A stretch of DNA of 46,160 nt from an uncultured Tissierellia bacterium (GTDB lineage: Bacteria > Bacillota > Clostridia > Tissierellales > Peptoniphilaceae): assembly GCA_902488465.1 (NCBI GenBank), contig CABTWE010000006.1, positions 1 to 46,160 of the forward strand. The letters run 5' to 3'. Every line of letters begins with the position of its first letter. Positions within the stretch are counted from its first letter, which is position 1. Below, in pieces: positions 1-6,915 of the stretch. The translations under genes and the position numbers were made by a program. The notes under the pieces were generated by a model, which saw only the letters and a program-made list of their open reading frames with translations, was not told the origin of the DNA and made no database searches.

Positions 1-17
1 CAAAATATCCTCGCAAA
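1..17 (+). repeat. Right end of an element-A copy cut by the window edge
   Basis: The first 17 bases end in CCTCGCAAA, the terminal arm of the 122-nt fold-back element seen complete at 18138, 38493, 45824 and 46035. An 11-base AT spacer separates it from the left end of another copy. The same right end, 11-base spacer and left end recur at 46007-46057. Confidence 0.7.
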
Positions 18-28
18 TTGATTATATA

Positions 29-51
29 TTTGCGGACCTTTTCGCGATAAA
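29..51 (+). repeat. Truncated element-A left end
   Basis: TTTGCG followed by CCTTTTCGCGATAAA matches the first 23 nt of the full 122-nt element. The sequence then diverges into family-B-like sequence, so only the left arm remains and no fold-back is possible. Confidence 0.7.
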
Positions 52-63
52 ATAATTGGAAAT

Positions 64-234
64 GTATGATTTTATGTACGCCGTCAGTAGCGTCGGGTTC
101 ACAATCTACGTCAACGACTCATTTCTCCTATTCGTCGAAATATCGTCGGACGTCTTTGCATAAGACCTACCATCGTCTGTTTGATTTTTCAAATCAAACA
201 GTACGGGTTAGGTCTATAACATCCTGACGCATAA
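64..234 (+). repeat. Family-B structured intergenic element (copy B1)
   Basis: It begins with GTATGATTTTATGTACGC (64-81), identical to 18014-18031. Outer arms TTATG and CGTCAG (72-87) can pair with CTGACG and CATAA (224-234). Inside lies a long hairpin at 163-215: AGACCTA pairs with TAGGTCT, and CTGTTTGATTT with AAATCAAACAG across a 3-nt loop. No credible ORF is present. The role is unknown. This copy directly precedes the tRNA-Val promoter. Confidence 0.55.
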
Positions 235-284
235 GTTTATCCATCTATCGATATTTTTTCCATAAAAAAACCCACGCTCTTATG

Positions 285-313
285 TTGACAAACAAAAAAC
301 ATGGGCATATAAT
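285..313 (+). promoter_or_regulatory. Consensus promoter of tRNA-Val
   Basis: TTGACA (285-290) and TATAAT (308-313) are separated by exactly 17 bases, a perfect housekeeping sigma-factor match. Transcription should start near 320, about 9 bases before the mature tRNA. Confidence 0.85.
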
Positions 314-328
314 ATGTTTATAAGATAT

Positions 329-405
329 GGACTGTTAGCTCAGTTGGTTAGAGCATTGCATTCACATTGCAGGGGTCACAAGTTCGAGTCCTGTACAGTC
401 CACCA
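329..405 (+). tRNA. tRNA-Val (anticodon CAC)
   Basis: A cloverleaf can be drawn. Acceptor GGACTGT pairs with ACAGTCC, the D stem is GCTC/GAGC, and the anticodon stem TTGCA/TGCAG encloses loop TTCACAT with anticodon CAC (reads GUG). The T stem is ACAAG/CCTGT around TTCGAGT. Discriminator A and CCA are encoded. A35 and A73 agree with valine identity. The T stem contains an A-C mismatch at its fourth pair. It is a lone gene with its own promoter and terminator. Confidence 0.9.
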
Positions 406-409
406 ATTT

Positions 410-434
410 GCGTTCCGTTTGGGACGCTTTTTTT
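410..434 (+). terminator. Intrinsic terminator after tRNA-Val
   Basis: The stem GCGTTCC/GGGACGC (one T-G wobble) with a 4-nt loop is followed by seven T. A second small hairpin (GGCGG/CCGCC, 441-455) follows and may back it up. Confidence 0.85.
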
Positions 435-470
435 ATGTATGGCGGAAAGACCGCCTTGTTATTTACATAT

Positions 471-1379
471 TTATTTTATATCATTCATTATTTCTCTAAG
501 TTTTTTCAAGTTGTTTTCTTCATACGGGCTGTGGCCGGCGGCGTCAGTTATATACAGTTCGACGTTTTTAAGTTTTTGTGCGAGGCAATATGCGCCGATC
601 GGGCGACAGTCGATGTCATATCTTCCGTGAACGATATATGTTTTTATATTTTTAATTTTATCGGCGTTTTCCAAGATGTAGTTGTCCGTCGGGAAGAAGT
701 TTTTATTTTTAAAGTAGAAGCATTCATAAAATGCAAGACTCATTTTTTGGTCGGTATATTCGTTGTCAACTTCTCCCGGAAGGAGTGTCACAAGTCCGTC
801 TTCCCAATTTGCCCATTTGATTGCGGCAGTTTTCTTTTTTTCTTCGTTGTCGGACATAAATATTTCGTAGTAAGAGTCCACGATTTTGTCCCTTTTGTTT
901 TCCGGAAGGAAGTTTTTGTATTCATCAAAAAGTTCAGGGAAGTAGTAGCTTGCACCTTCTTCATAGAGCCAATGCACGTCTTCTTCTCTTCCCAAAAATA
1001 TTCCTCTTAAAACCAGATTTTCCACTCTTTCGGGATGGAGAATCGCATATAAAAGGGCGAGTGTCGAGCCGTAGCTTCCACCGAATACGGTCCATTTTTC
1101 GATGCCGAAATGTTCTCTTATTTTTTCCATGTCTTCGACTGTGTGAAACGGGGTTACATTCTTTGTTTCGAGAAACGGTGTCGATTTGCCGGTTCCTCTT
1201 TGGTCGAAGAGTATGACGTGGTGATTTTCGTTAAAAAATTCGAGCGATTTTTCGCCGACCGATCCTCCCGGTCCGCCGTGTAAAAAAATTACGGGCACTC
1301 CGTTTTTGTTTCCACATTCTAAAATGTTCAGTGTGTGCGTTTCATCAACTTTCAGTTTTATATTTTCGATAATTTTCAT
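471..1379 (-). CDS. Proline iminopeptidase-like alpha/beta hydrolase (S33)
   Basis: This 302-residue cytoplasmic hydrolase resembles proline iminopeptidases, which remove N-terminal proline from peptides. Visible motifs are the oxyanion segment HGGPGG (34-39), DQRGTGKS (59-66), the nucleophile elbow GGSYGS with Ser102, Asp255 in HGRYD, and His283 in AGHSPYE. This is the complete triad in the usual order. The start was placed at 1379 because AAGGAGGG lies 6 bases upstream; an in-frame start at 1397 would overlap the preceding gene. It follows the radical SAM gene by about 10 bases and is probably co-transcribed with it. Other S33 aminopeptidase specificities cannot be excluded. Confidence 0.85.
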   Translation of the reverse strand: MKIIENIKLKVDETHTLNILECGNKNGVPVIFLHGGPGGSVGEKSLEFFNENHHVILFDQRGTGKSTPFLETKNVTPFHTVEDMEKIREHFGIEKWTVFGGSYGSTLALLYAILHPERVENLVLRGIFLGREEDVHWLYEEGASYYFPELFDEYKNFLPENKRDKIVDSYYEIFMSDNEEKKKTAAIKWANWEDGLVTLLPGEVDNEYTDQKMSLAFYECFYFKNKNFFPTDNYILENADKIKNIKTYIVHGRYDIDCRPIGAYCLAQKLKNVELYITDAAGHSPYEENNLKKLREIMNDIK

Positions 1380-1389
1380 TTGTCCCTCC

Positions 1390-2289
1390 TTATACAAAAT
1401 CTATATTTCTTCTTTTGAGTTCCTTTTGAATCGAGCTTATGACTGCACATTTGTGTTTTGTCCAATCAGGCACGATGAGATTTTCACGAACCGGGTCGCC
1501 GGTGATTCTATGATATACTATGTCCCGCGGCAAAATTTCCATGCCGTCACATACGAGGTTTACATATTCCTCTTCAGTTAGGACCGGAAACGGTTTTTCC
1601 ATGTAGAGTTTTCCGAGTCTCGAGTGTTTGTCCACATAGAGGCTGTGAATTTTAACGCCGAACGGATGAAGCTCTTTTACATATTTAAATGTTTTAAGCA
1701 TGTCCTCTTTCGTTTCGGTCGGCAGCCCCAAAATTATGTGTACGATGATTTTAAATCCGGCGTCAATCAGTTCGCGTGCTTTTTTGTCAAAGTATTCGTG
1801 GCTATATCCGCGATTTATAAAGTTCAAAGTTTTCTCGTGGATGGATTGCATGCCGAGTTCGATCCAAGTTTCGGTTTTCTTGTCGTACTCTTTTAAAAGT
1901 TCGATTCTATCAAAGTCCATACAGTCCGCTCTCGTCGCGATGTCGAGCCCCACTATTTCTTTGTCCGCAAGTGCTTCGTCGTAAATCTTTCGAAGCTCGG
2001 AAACCGGTTTATATGTGTTTGTAAAGTTTTGAAAATACGCAATGTATTTTTCGACTTTCCACTTTCCGCCGTACATAGTTTTTTGGTGTGCGATTTGCTC
2101 AGAAATCGTTTTTGCTCCGACGCAACCTGCAAATTCACCGCTGCCACTTTCGGAGCAGTAGATGCATCCCAATTTGCTAAGTTTTCCGTCTCTGTTTGGA
2201 CATGTGAAGCCACCGTCAAGACAGACTTTTCCGACTTTTACTCCAAATTTATTTTTCAAATAACTGCTTAATGAATAATATCTTTCCAT
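1390..2289 (-). CDS. TIGR01212-type radical SAM protein (YhcC/YtqA family)
   Basis: The 299-residue protein carries the CX11CX2C iron-sulfur motif (Cys30, Cys42, Cys45) in the family's setting GGFTCPNRDG followed by GCIYC, then SGSGEFAG. This arrangement is characteristic of the YhcC/YtqA family of radical SAM enzymes, whose substrate is not securely known. The N-terminus aligns with known members up to the first Met, so the start at 2289 is likely right. No Shine-Dalgarno sequence precedes it; instead TATAAT ends 6 bases before the ATG, suggesting a leaderless message. It is divergent from groES. Confidence 0.88.
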   Translation of the reverse strand: MERYYSLSSYLKNKFGVKVGKVCLDGGFTCPNRDGKLSKLGCIYCSESGSGEFAGCVGAKTISEQIAHQKTMYGGKWKVEKYIAYFQNFTNTYKPVSELRKIYDEALADKEIVGLDIATRADCMDFDRIELLKEYDKKTETWIELGMQSIHEKTLNFINRGYSHEYFDKKARELIDAGFKIIVHIILGLPTETKEDMLKTFKYVKELHPFGVKIHSLYVDKHSRLGKLYMEKPFPVLTEEEYVNLVCDGMEILPRDIVYHRITGDPVRENLIVPDWTKHKCAVISSIQKELKRRNIDFV

Positions 2290-2301
2290 ATCTAAATTAT
2301 A
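2287..2301 (-). promoter_or_regulatory. -10 box abutting the start codon of the radical SAM gene
   Basis: On the minus strand TATAAT (2301-2296) is followed by six bases and then the ATG (2289-2287). The expected transcription start therefore falls on the A of the ATG. No clear -35 box is seen. Confidence 0.5.
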
Positions 2302-2371
2302 CTACAAAGTTTTAAATATTCATAATTTGGATATTTTTCGTGAATAGCTGTTATTTTTTAGGAATTGGGGG

Positions 2372-2412
2372 TATAATATAAATAGTTAGCACTCACCGAT
2401 TGAGATTGCTAA
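2372..2412 (+). promoter_or_regulatory. groESL -10 box and CIRCE operator
   Basis: TATAAT (2372-2377) is followed by a CIRCE inverted repeat at 2386-2412: TTAGCACTC-N9-GATTGCTAA, one mismatch from the consensus right arm. CIRCE is the HrcA repressor site, placed at the expected transcription start. The -35 region is weak. No hrcA gene lies in this window. Confidence 0.9.
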
Positions 2413-2468
2413 TAATTAAACTCTAATGTTTGAAATTAGAGTTTATCTATGATATGGAGGTAGTTATT

Positions 2469-2750
2469 ATGCAAATTAAACCACTTGGTGACAGAATTTT
2501 AATTGAAAAAGTTGAAGCTGAAGAAAAAACAGCAGGCGGAATTGTTCTTCCGACAAGTGCACAAGAACAACCGTCAATTGCAAATGTAATTGCAATAAGT
2601 GAAGAAATTCAAAATGATGAAAAGAAAAAGGATATGCTTCACGTTGGCGACAAAGTTATATTTAGTAAATTTTCAGGCACTGAAGTAAAAAATGAAGGCA
2701 AAACTTATTTGATAGTTAAATGGCCTGACATTTTGGCAGTTGTAAAATAA
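2469..2750 (+). CDS. groES: Co-chaperonin GroES
   Basis: This 93-residue co-chaperonin caps the GroEL folding chamber in the cytoplasm. It opens MQIKPLGDRILIEK, has the mobile-loop region EEKTAGGIVLP and ends in the usual beta-barrel strand. The ATG at 2469 was chosen over an upstream in-frame ATG at 2430 because GGAGG lies about 8 bases upstream and the protein then has the family's normal length and N-terminus. It is in operon with groEL and controlled by the CIRCE site. Confidence 0.97.
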   Translation: MQIKPLGDRILIEKVEAEEKTAGGIVLPTSAQEQPSIANVIAISEEIQNDEKKKDMLHVGDKVIFSKFSGTEVKNEGKTYLIVKWPDILAVVK

Positions 2751-2763
2751 GGAGGAAATAATT

Positions 2764-4398
2764 ATGGCTAAAGATATATTATTCGGTAGTAACGCTCGTT
2801 CAAAGATGGAAGCGGGCATCAACAAGCTTGCCGACACAGTAAAGGTAACGCTTGGACCTAAGGGAAGAAATGTAGTTCTCGAAAGAGCATACGGTTCACC
2901 GCTAATCACAAACGACGGTGTAACGATTGCAAGAGAAATTGAACTTGAAGATAAAGCTGAAAATATGGGTGCACAACTTTTAAGAGAAGTTGCAACCAAG
3001 ACAAATGACGTTGCAGGTGACGGAACAACCACAGCAACTCTTCTTGCACAAGCAATTATTAAAGCGGGTTTAAAGAATTTGGCAGCTGGTTCAAATCCTA
3101 TGATTCTACAAAAGGGAATCAAGAAAGCTGTCGCTAAAACTATTGAATCGCTAAAGAAACAATCTGTAAAGATTGAATCCAAAGAAAAAATTGCAAATGT
3201 TGCAAGCGTTTCAGCAGGCGATGAAGAAATCGGAAAACTCATTTCCGAAGCAATGGAAAAAGTTGGAAACGACGGAGTTATAACTGTTGAAGAATCAAAG
3301 AGCATGGGCACAACTCTCGAAGTTGTCGAAGGTATGCAATTTGACAGAGGTTATGTTTCAAGTTATATGGTAACCGACACTGAAAAGATGATTGCTGAAC
3401 TCGACAATCCGTATATTTTGATCACGGATAAGAAGATTACAAATATTCAAGATATTTTACCGGTCCTTGAACAAATTGTTCAATCCGGAAAAGCTCTCTT
3501 AATTATCGCTGAAGATATCGAAGGAGAAGCAATGGCAACACTTGTTGTCAACAAATTAAGAGGAACATTTAATTGTGTTGCTGTAAAGGCACCGGGCTTT
3601 GGCGACAGAAGAAAAGCAATGCTCGAAGATATCGCAATTTTAACAGGCGGTACAGTTGTTTCATCCGACCTCGGCTATGAACTCAAGGACACAACTCTCG
3701 ATATGCTCGGAAGTGCACAAAAAGTTAAAGTTGAAAAGGAAAACACAGTAATCGTAAAGGGCTCAGGCGACGACGCAAAGATTAAAGACAGAGTAAAACA
3801 ACTTCGTGCTCAATATGAAGAAAGTGAATCAGATTTCGACAAAGAAAAACTTCAAGAAAGACTTGCAAAACTTTCAGGCGGCGTTGCAGTTGTTCAAGTA
3901 GGTGCAGCAACAGAAACTGAATTGAAAGAAAAGAAACTCAGAATTGAAGATGCTCTAAACGCAACACGTGCAGCTGTTGAAGAAGGAATTATCGCAGGCG
4001 GCGGAGTTGCTCTTATCGACACAATCGATGATGTAAAACCGCTTCTCGACGAAACTGAAGGCGACGAAAAGACAGGTGTAATGATCATCTTGAAAGCTCT
4101 TGAAGAACCTCTAAGACAAATCGCTGAAAACGCCGGAAAAGAAGGAAGTGTAATTGTTTCAGCAGTATTTGAAAAAGAAAAGGGCATCGGATATGACGCA
4201 CTTCACGATAAATATGTAGACATGATTAAGGAAGGAATTGTAGACCCGACAAAGGTTACAAGAAGTGCACTTCAAAACGCTGCAAGCGTTGCTGCAATGG
4301 TTCTTACAACCGAAGCAACAGTGACAGATCTTCCGAAAGATGACGAAGCAAATCCGCAAATGGCAGGCGGCGGTATGCCGATGGGCGGAATGATGTAA
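2764..4398 (+). CDS. groEL: Chaperonin GroEL
   Basis: The 544-residue chaperonin folds client proteins in an ATP-driven double ring with GroES. Seen are the N-terminus MAKDILFG, the ATP-binding segments TLGPKGRNV and GDGTTTATLLA, the family signature AAVEEGIIAGGG, and the flexible Gly-Met tail GGGMPMGGMM. Length and motif order are normal. It starts 13 bases after groES with its own AAGGAGG, giving a standard bicistronic heat-shock operon. Confidence 0.98.
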   Translation: MAKDILFGSNARSKMEAGINKLADTVKVTLGPKGRNVVLERAYGSPLITNDGVTIAREIELEDKAENMGAQLLREVATKTNDVAGDGTTTATLLAQAIIKAGLKNLAAGSNPMILQKGIKKAVAKTIESLKKQSVKIESKEKIANVASVSAGDEEIGKLISEAMEKVGNDGVITVEESKSMGTTLEVVEGMQFDRGYVSSYMVTDTEKMIAELDNPYILITDKKITNIQDILPVLEQIVQSGKALLIIAEDIEGEAMATLVVNKLRGTFNCVAVKAPGFGDRRKAMLEDIAILTGGTVVSSDLGYELKDTTLDMLGSAQKVKVEKENTVIVKGSGDDAKIKDRVKQLRAQYEESESDFDKEKLQERLAKLSGGVAVVQVGAATETELKEKKLRIEDALNATRAAVEEGIIAGGGVALIDTIDDVKPLLDETEGDEKTGVMIILKALEEPLRQIAENAGKEGSVIVSAVFEKEKGIGYDALHDKYVDMIKEGIVDPTKVTRSALQNAASVAAMVLTTEATVTDLPKDDEANPQMAGGGMPMGGMM

Positions 4399-4404
4399 TA
4401 AAAT

Positions 4405-4438
4405 AAAATGTGTAGCTTAAACGTGCTGCACATTTTTT
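4405..4438 (+). terminator. Intrinsic terminator of groESL
   Basis: The 12-bp stem AAAATGTGTAGC/GCTGCACATTTT, with one G-T wobble and an 8-nt loop, is followed by further T residues. Confidence 0.85.
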
Positions 4439-4443
4439 ATTGC

Positions 4444-4481
4444 AACAAAAAAACGTGCAGATTTTACAATTTGCACGTTTT
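4444..4481 (-). terminator. Intrinsic terminator of purC
   Basis: The stem AAAACGTGCA/TGCACGTTTT (10 bp, 12-nt loop) is followed on the minus strand by a run of T. It lies just downstream of the purC stop and faces the groEL terminator. Confidence 0.8.
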
Positions 4482-4491
4482 ATATTACATA

Positions 4492-5178
4492 TTATTTTAC
4501 ATCTTCCAAAAGAATTTTTTCGAGTTTCAACGGTTCGATATATTCGTCACCTTTGAAAGCACGCATATTTCCTCCTGAAATTTCGTCGATGAGCGCAACT
4601 TTTCCGTCGATCATTCCGAATTCGAATTTGATATCATAGAGTTCCAAGCCTTTTTTGCCGAGTTCTTCTTTAACAAATTCGCCGATTTTTTTTGCAAGAA
4701 CTACGAGTTCTTCATATTCAGCTCCGGTCATGATTCCGAGAATTTCAAGAGCGTCCTTTGTGATTAGAGGATCGTCTCTGTCGTCATCTTTTAGTGTAAT
4801 TTCAACATATGATGGAAGCTTCATTCCTGATTCGGCATATTGTCCGTAACGTCTGATGAATGAGCCGACAGCTCTGTATCTTACAATAACTTCTACACCG
4901 TGTCCGAAAACTTTTGCTTTTTTTACAACAGCTTCATTTTTTTCAGTATCTGCTGAAACGAAGTGTGTGTTTAATCCTTTTGCATTAAGTTTTTCATAGA
5001 AGAATTTTGTTAGCATGCAAGCTGAGTGGCCTGCGCCTTCCATTGTGAGTCCAACGTGATTTTGACCCGGGTCAAAAACTCCGTCTTTTCCGGTTACATC
5101 GTCTTTAAACTTGAGTAAAACTTCTTTGTCGTTTAATTCATAAACGTCTTTTGTTTTTCCTTGGTATAATTTTTTCAA
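4492..5178 (-). CDS. purC: SAICAR synthetase
   Basis: The 228-residue enzyme joins aspartate to CAIR with ATP in purine synthesis. Family features are MKKLYQGKTKDVY, the VEVIVRYRAVGSFIRRYG segment (residues are contiguous), DDPLITKDAL, and the C-terminal LYDIKFEFGMIDG and DEISGGNMRAF. The start is TTG, since no ATG lies upstream in frame, with a GGGGGG tract as the likely ribosome site. It stands alone: no other pur gene is nearby and no purine riboswitch is recognisable in the short 5' region. The pathway may be scattered or only partly present in this organism. Confidence 0.93.
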   Translation of the reverse strand: MKKLYQGKTKDVYELNDKEVLLKFKDDVTGKDGVFDPGQNHVGLTMEGAGHSACMLTKFFYEKLNAKGLNTHFVSADTEKNEAVVKKAKVFGHGVEVIVRYRAVGSFIRRYGQYAESGMKLPSYVEITLKDDDRDDPLITKDALEILGIMTGAEYEELVVLAKKIGEFVKEELGKKGLELYDIKFEFGMIDGKVALIDEISGGNMRAFKGDEYIEPLKLEKILLEDVK

Positions 5179-5300
5179 AGTAAACCCCCCAATCCAATAA
5201 ATATTTTATACCTAAGCGGCAAGTGTTGTCAAGTGATTCAAGATATATTTTCGAAAATATGTAAAATTTATGGTATAATTAAATTAAAAAGGAGAATGAT

Positions 5301-6485
5301 ATGGATATAAAAGAATTGCGCCGCGAGTTTCACAGAATCCCGGAAATCGGCTTTGAAGAATATAAAACTACGAGAAAAATAATTTCTTATTTAAAAAATT
5401 TAGAAAACGGAAAACTCATTTATGGAAAAGCACTTTATGGTGAATCCGAAATCTCAAACGACGCGGACATCGATGAAGGCTACACGGGAGCTTTAATTGA
5501 GTTCGGACAAGCACCGTTTTTTATGTTTCGTGCAGACATTGACGCTCTTCCGGTTTTGGAGTCGTCAAACGATGAGCATATTCCTAAAAAACTTGGATTT
5601 CGCTCAACTATCGAAGGAAATATGCACGCCTGCGGTCACGACGGACACATTTCAATCGCTTTAAAACTTGCTGAAAAATTTAACTCGGACCCAAGTCTTT
5701 ATTCAGGTCGAGGTGTAAGAATTTTGTTTCAACCTGCGGAAGAAGGAGTGAAGGGCGCTGCAAAAATTCCGGAGTTTGTGACGAACGGAGTCGATAAAAT
5801 GATAGGATATCATATCGGACTTGGCGAACCTGAGGGCTTTATCGGAGTGGGAAGCACAAATTTTCTTGGAGTCAAAAAACTTTTCGTAAAATTTTTCGGA
5901 AAAGCTGCACATGCCGCAAACAATCCCGAAGATGGAATCTCCGCTCTAAATATGGCTCTTGCATTTATAAATCTCAACAGAACTTTAATTGAAGACTCAA
6001 AGAAAAAGCGTGTCATGAATATCGGCATGATTCAAGGCGGAAATGCAATGAATATAATTATGGATGAAATCACACTCGGTATCGACCTTCGCTCAATTGA
6101 CAATGATGTGCTCGATGAAATGTACGAAACGATTTTGAAAACTTCAAGAAGTATTTCCGAATCGATTGGCGGCAGCTCATCGATTAAAATCGAGGGAGAG
6201 GCGAGAGGATATGTCGAAGAAGACGGAGAACTTACGGATAAGGTTTCGAATAAGCTCAAAAATGCGGGAATAAAAACAACTATAAATCCGAATTTCGGTG
6301 CAAGTGAAGACGTGACGAAATATATTTTGGATGTAAAAAAGAACGGCGGAAGAGCGATACATCTACTTTTCGGAGCTGACCTTGCGGGTAGCCACCACAG
6401 TTCGACTTTTGATTTCAACGACGACAATCTCGAAAAATATTTTGAGGCGACACTTTTAACATATAAATCCATGCTCGAAGATTAA
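5301..6485 (+). CDS. M20-family amidohydrolase (AbgA/IAA-amino-acid hydrolase-like)
   Basis: The 394-residue metal hydrolase probably cleaves N-acyl amino acids or related amides in the cytoplasm. The metal-site segments are FRADIDALPV (76-85), MHACGHDGH with Cys111 and His113, QPAEEG (Glu147/148), GYHIG with His171, and a C-terminal GSHHSSTFDF. Between them lies the usual dimerisation domain. No signal peptide is present. AAGGAG sits 7 bases before the ATG. It is monocistronic, with a terminator overlapping its stop. The exact substrate (p-aminobenzoyl-glutamate, acetyl or other acyl amino acids) cannot be read from sequence. Confidence 0.88.
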   Translation: MDIKELRREFHRIPEIGFEEYKTTRKIISYLKNLENGKLIYGKALYGESEISNDADIDEGYTGALIEFGQAPFFMFRADIDALPVLESSNDEHIPKKLGFRSTIEGNMHACGHDGHISIALKLAEKFNSDPSLYSGRGVRILFQPAEEGVKGAAKIPEFVTNGVDKMIGYHIGLGEPEGFIGVGSTNFLGVKKLFVKFFGKAAHAANNPEDGISALNMALAFINLNRTLIEDSKKKRVMNIGMIQGGNAMNIIMDEITLGIDLRSIDNDVLDEMYETILKTSRSISESIGGSSSIKIEGEARGYVEEDGELTDKVSNKLKNAGIKTTINPNFGASEDVTKYILDVKKNGGRAIHLLFGADLAGSHHSSTFDFNDDNLEKYFEATLLTYKSMLED

Positions 6486-6510
6486 AGCGGTTATTCCGCT
6501 TTATTTTTTT
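6484..6510 (+). terminator. Intrinsic terminator of the M20 gene
   Basis: AAAGCGG/CCGCTTT with a 5-nt loop is followed by ATTTTTTT. The stem begins inside the stop codon. Confidence 0.85.
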
Positions 6511-6740
6511 ATTTTAATGTTTTGAAATTGTGCCTTGAATCACACGATATTAAAACACATAATAAAATCTATAAACGCTATTTAAAGTACGCATAAAAAA
6601 TAAATTTTTTTAATTTCAATGTTGTAGTTATTACAAAATGATTAAAATCACTCTTCATGTGGTATAATATAGATAGGCACAATACCTAGATAAAGCATAT
6701 ATCTGTTATACGACATAGAAGTTTTTAGAGAGGTTCGATT

Positions 6741-6833
6741 ATGTTATTAATAACGATTGACAATCTTAATAGATGCGAGAATTTGGAGAGTTTATTACAT
6801 AGTATTTTTGTGCTAAAGACCGAGTTCTATTAG
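6741..6833 (+). CDS. Possible 30-residue leader peptide
   Basis: An ATG with AGAGAGG 7 bases upstream opens 30 codons and stops at TAG 6831-6833, inside the loop of the terminator hairpin. Seven of the 30 residues are leucine (TTA-TTA twice, CTT, TTG, CTA). Such overlap is what a translated attenuator would show, with ribosome position deciding whether the terminator forms. It could also be a chance ORF in a non-coding leader or small RNA. No homologue is recognised. Confidence 0.35.
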   Translation: MLLITIDNLNRCENLESLLHSIFVLKTEFY

Positions 6834-6847
6834 AGCGGTCTTTTTTT
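6815..6847 (+). terminator. Intrinsic terminator inside the transporter leader
   Basis: AAAGACCG/CGGTCTTT (8 bp, 13-nt loop) is followed by seven T. It lies between the promoter at 6663 and the substrate-binding protein gene. Confidence 0.85.
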
Positions 6848-6915
6848 GTAGATATTTTTCTTGCGAAATGCAAGTTTAATATAAAATGGGTTTAACCCAA
6901 ATTAAGGAGGTTTTT

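Larger units (their letters stand above)
6663..6847 (+). promoter_or_regulatory. Transcribed leader with attenuator upstream of the oligopeptide transporter
   Basis: TATAAT (6663-6668, weak -35) starts a leader of roughly 170 nt that ends in an intrinsic terminator at 6815-6847. The first transporter gene begins only after that terminator, with no clear second promoter. This is an attenuation layout. No T-box core sequence or known riboswitch could be recognised. The remaining part of the 6511-6915 spacer holds only AT-rich sequence and two small hairpins (CTTGC/GCAAG and TGGGT/ACCCA) before the gene. Confidence 0.6.

Noticed and set aside
408..1010. Long plus-strand ORF (200 codons)
   Set aside because: It lies antisense to the iminopeptidase, which has a complete catalytic triad and ribosome site. 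The translated product is Phe/Val-rich with no family pattern.
6663..6847. T-box or known amino-acid riboswitch before the transporter
   Set aside because: No T-box core (AGGGTGG-type) or other riboswitch consensus could be found in the leader.
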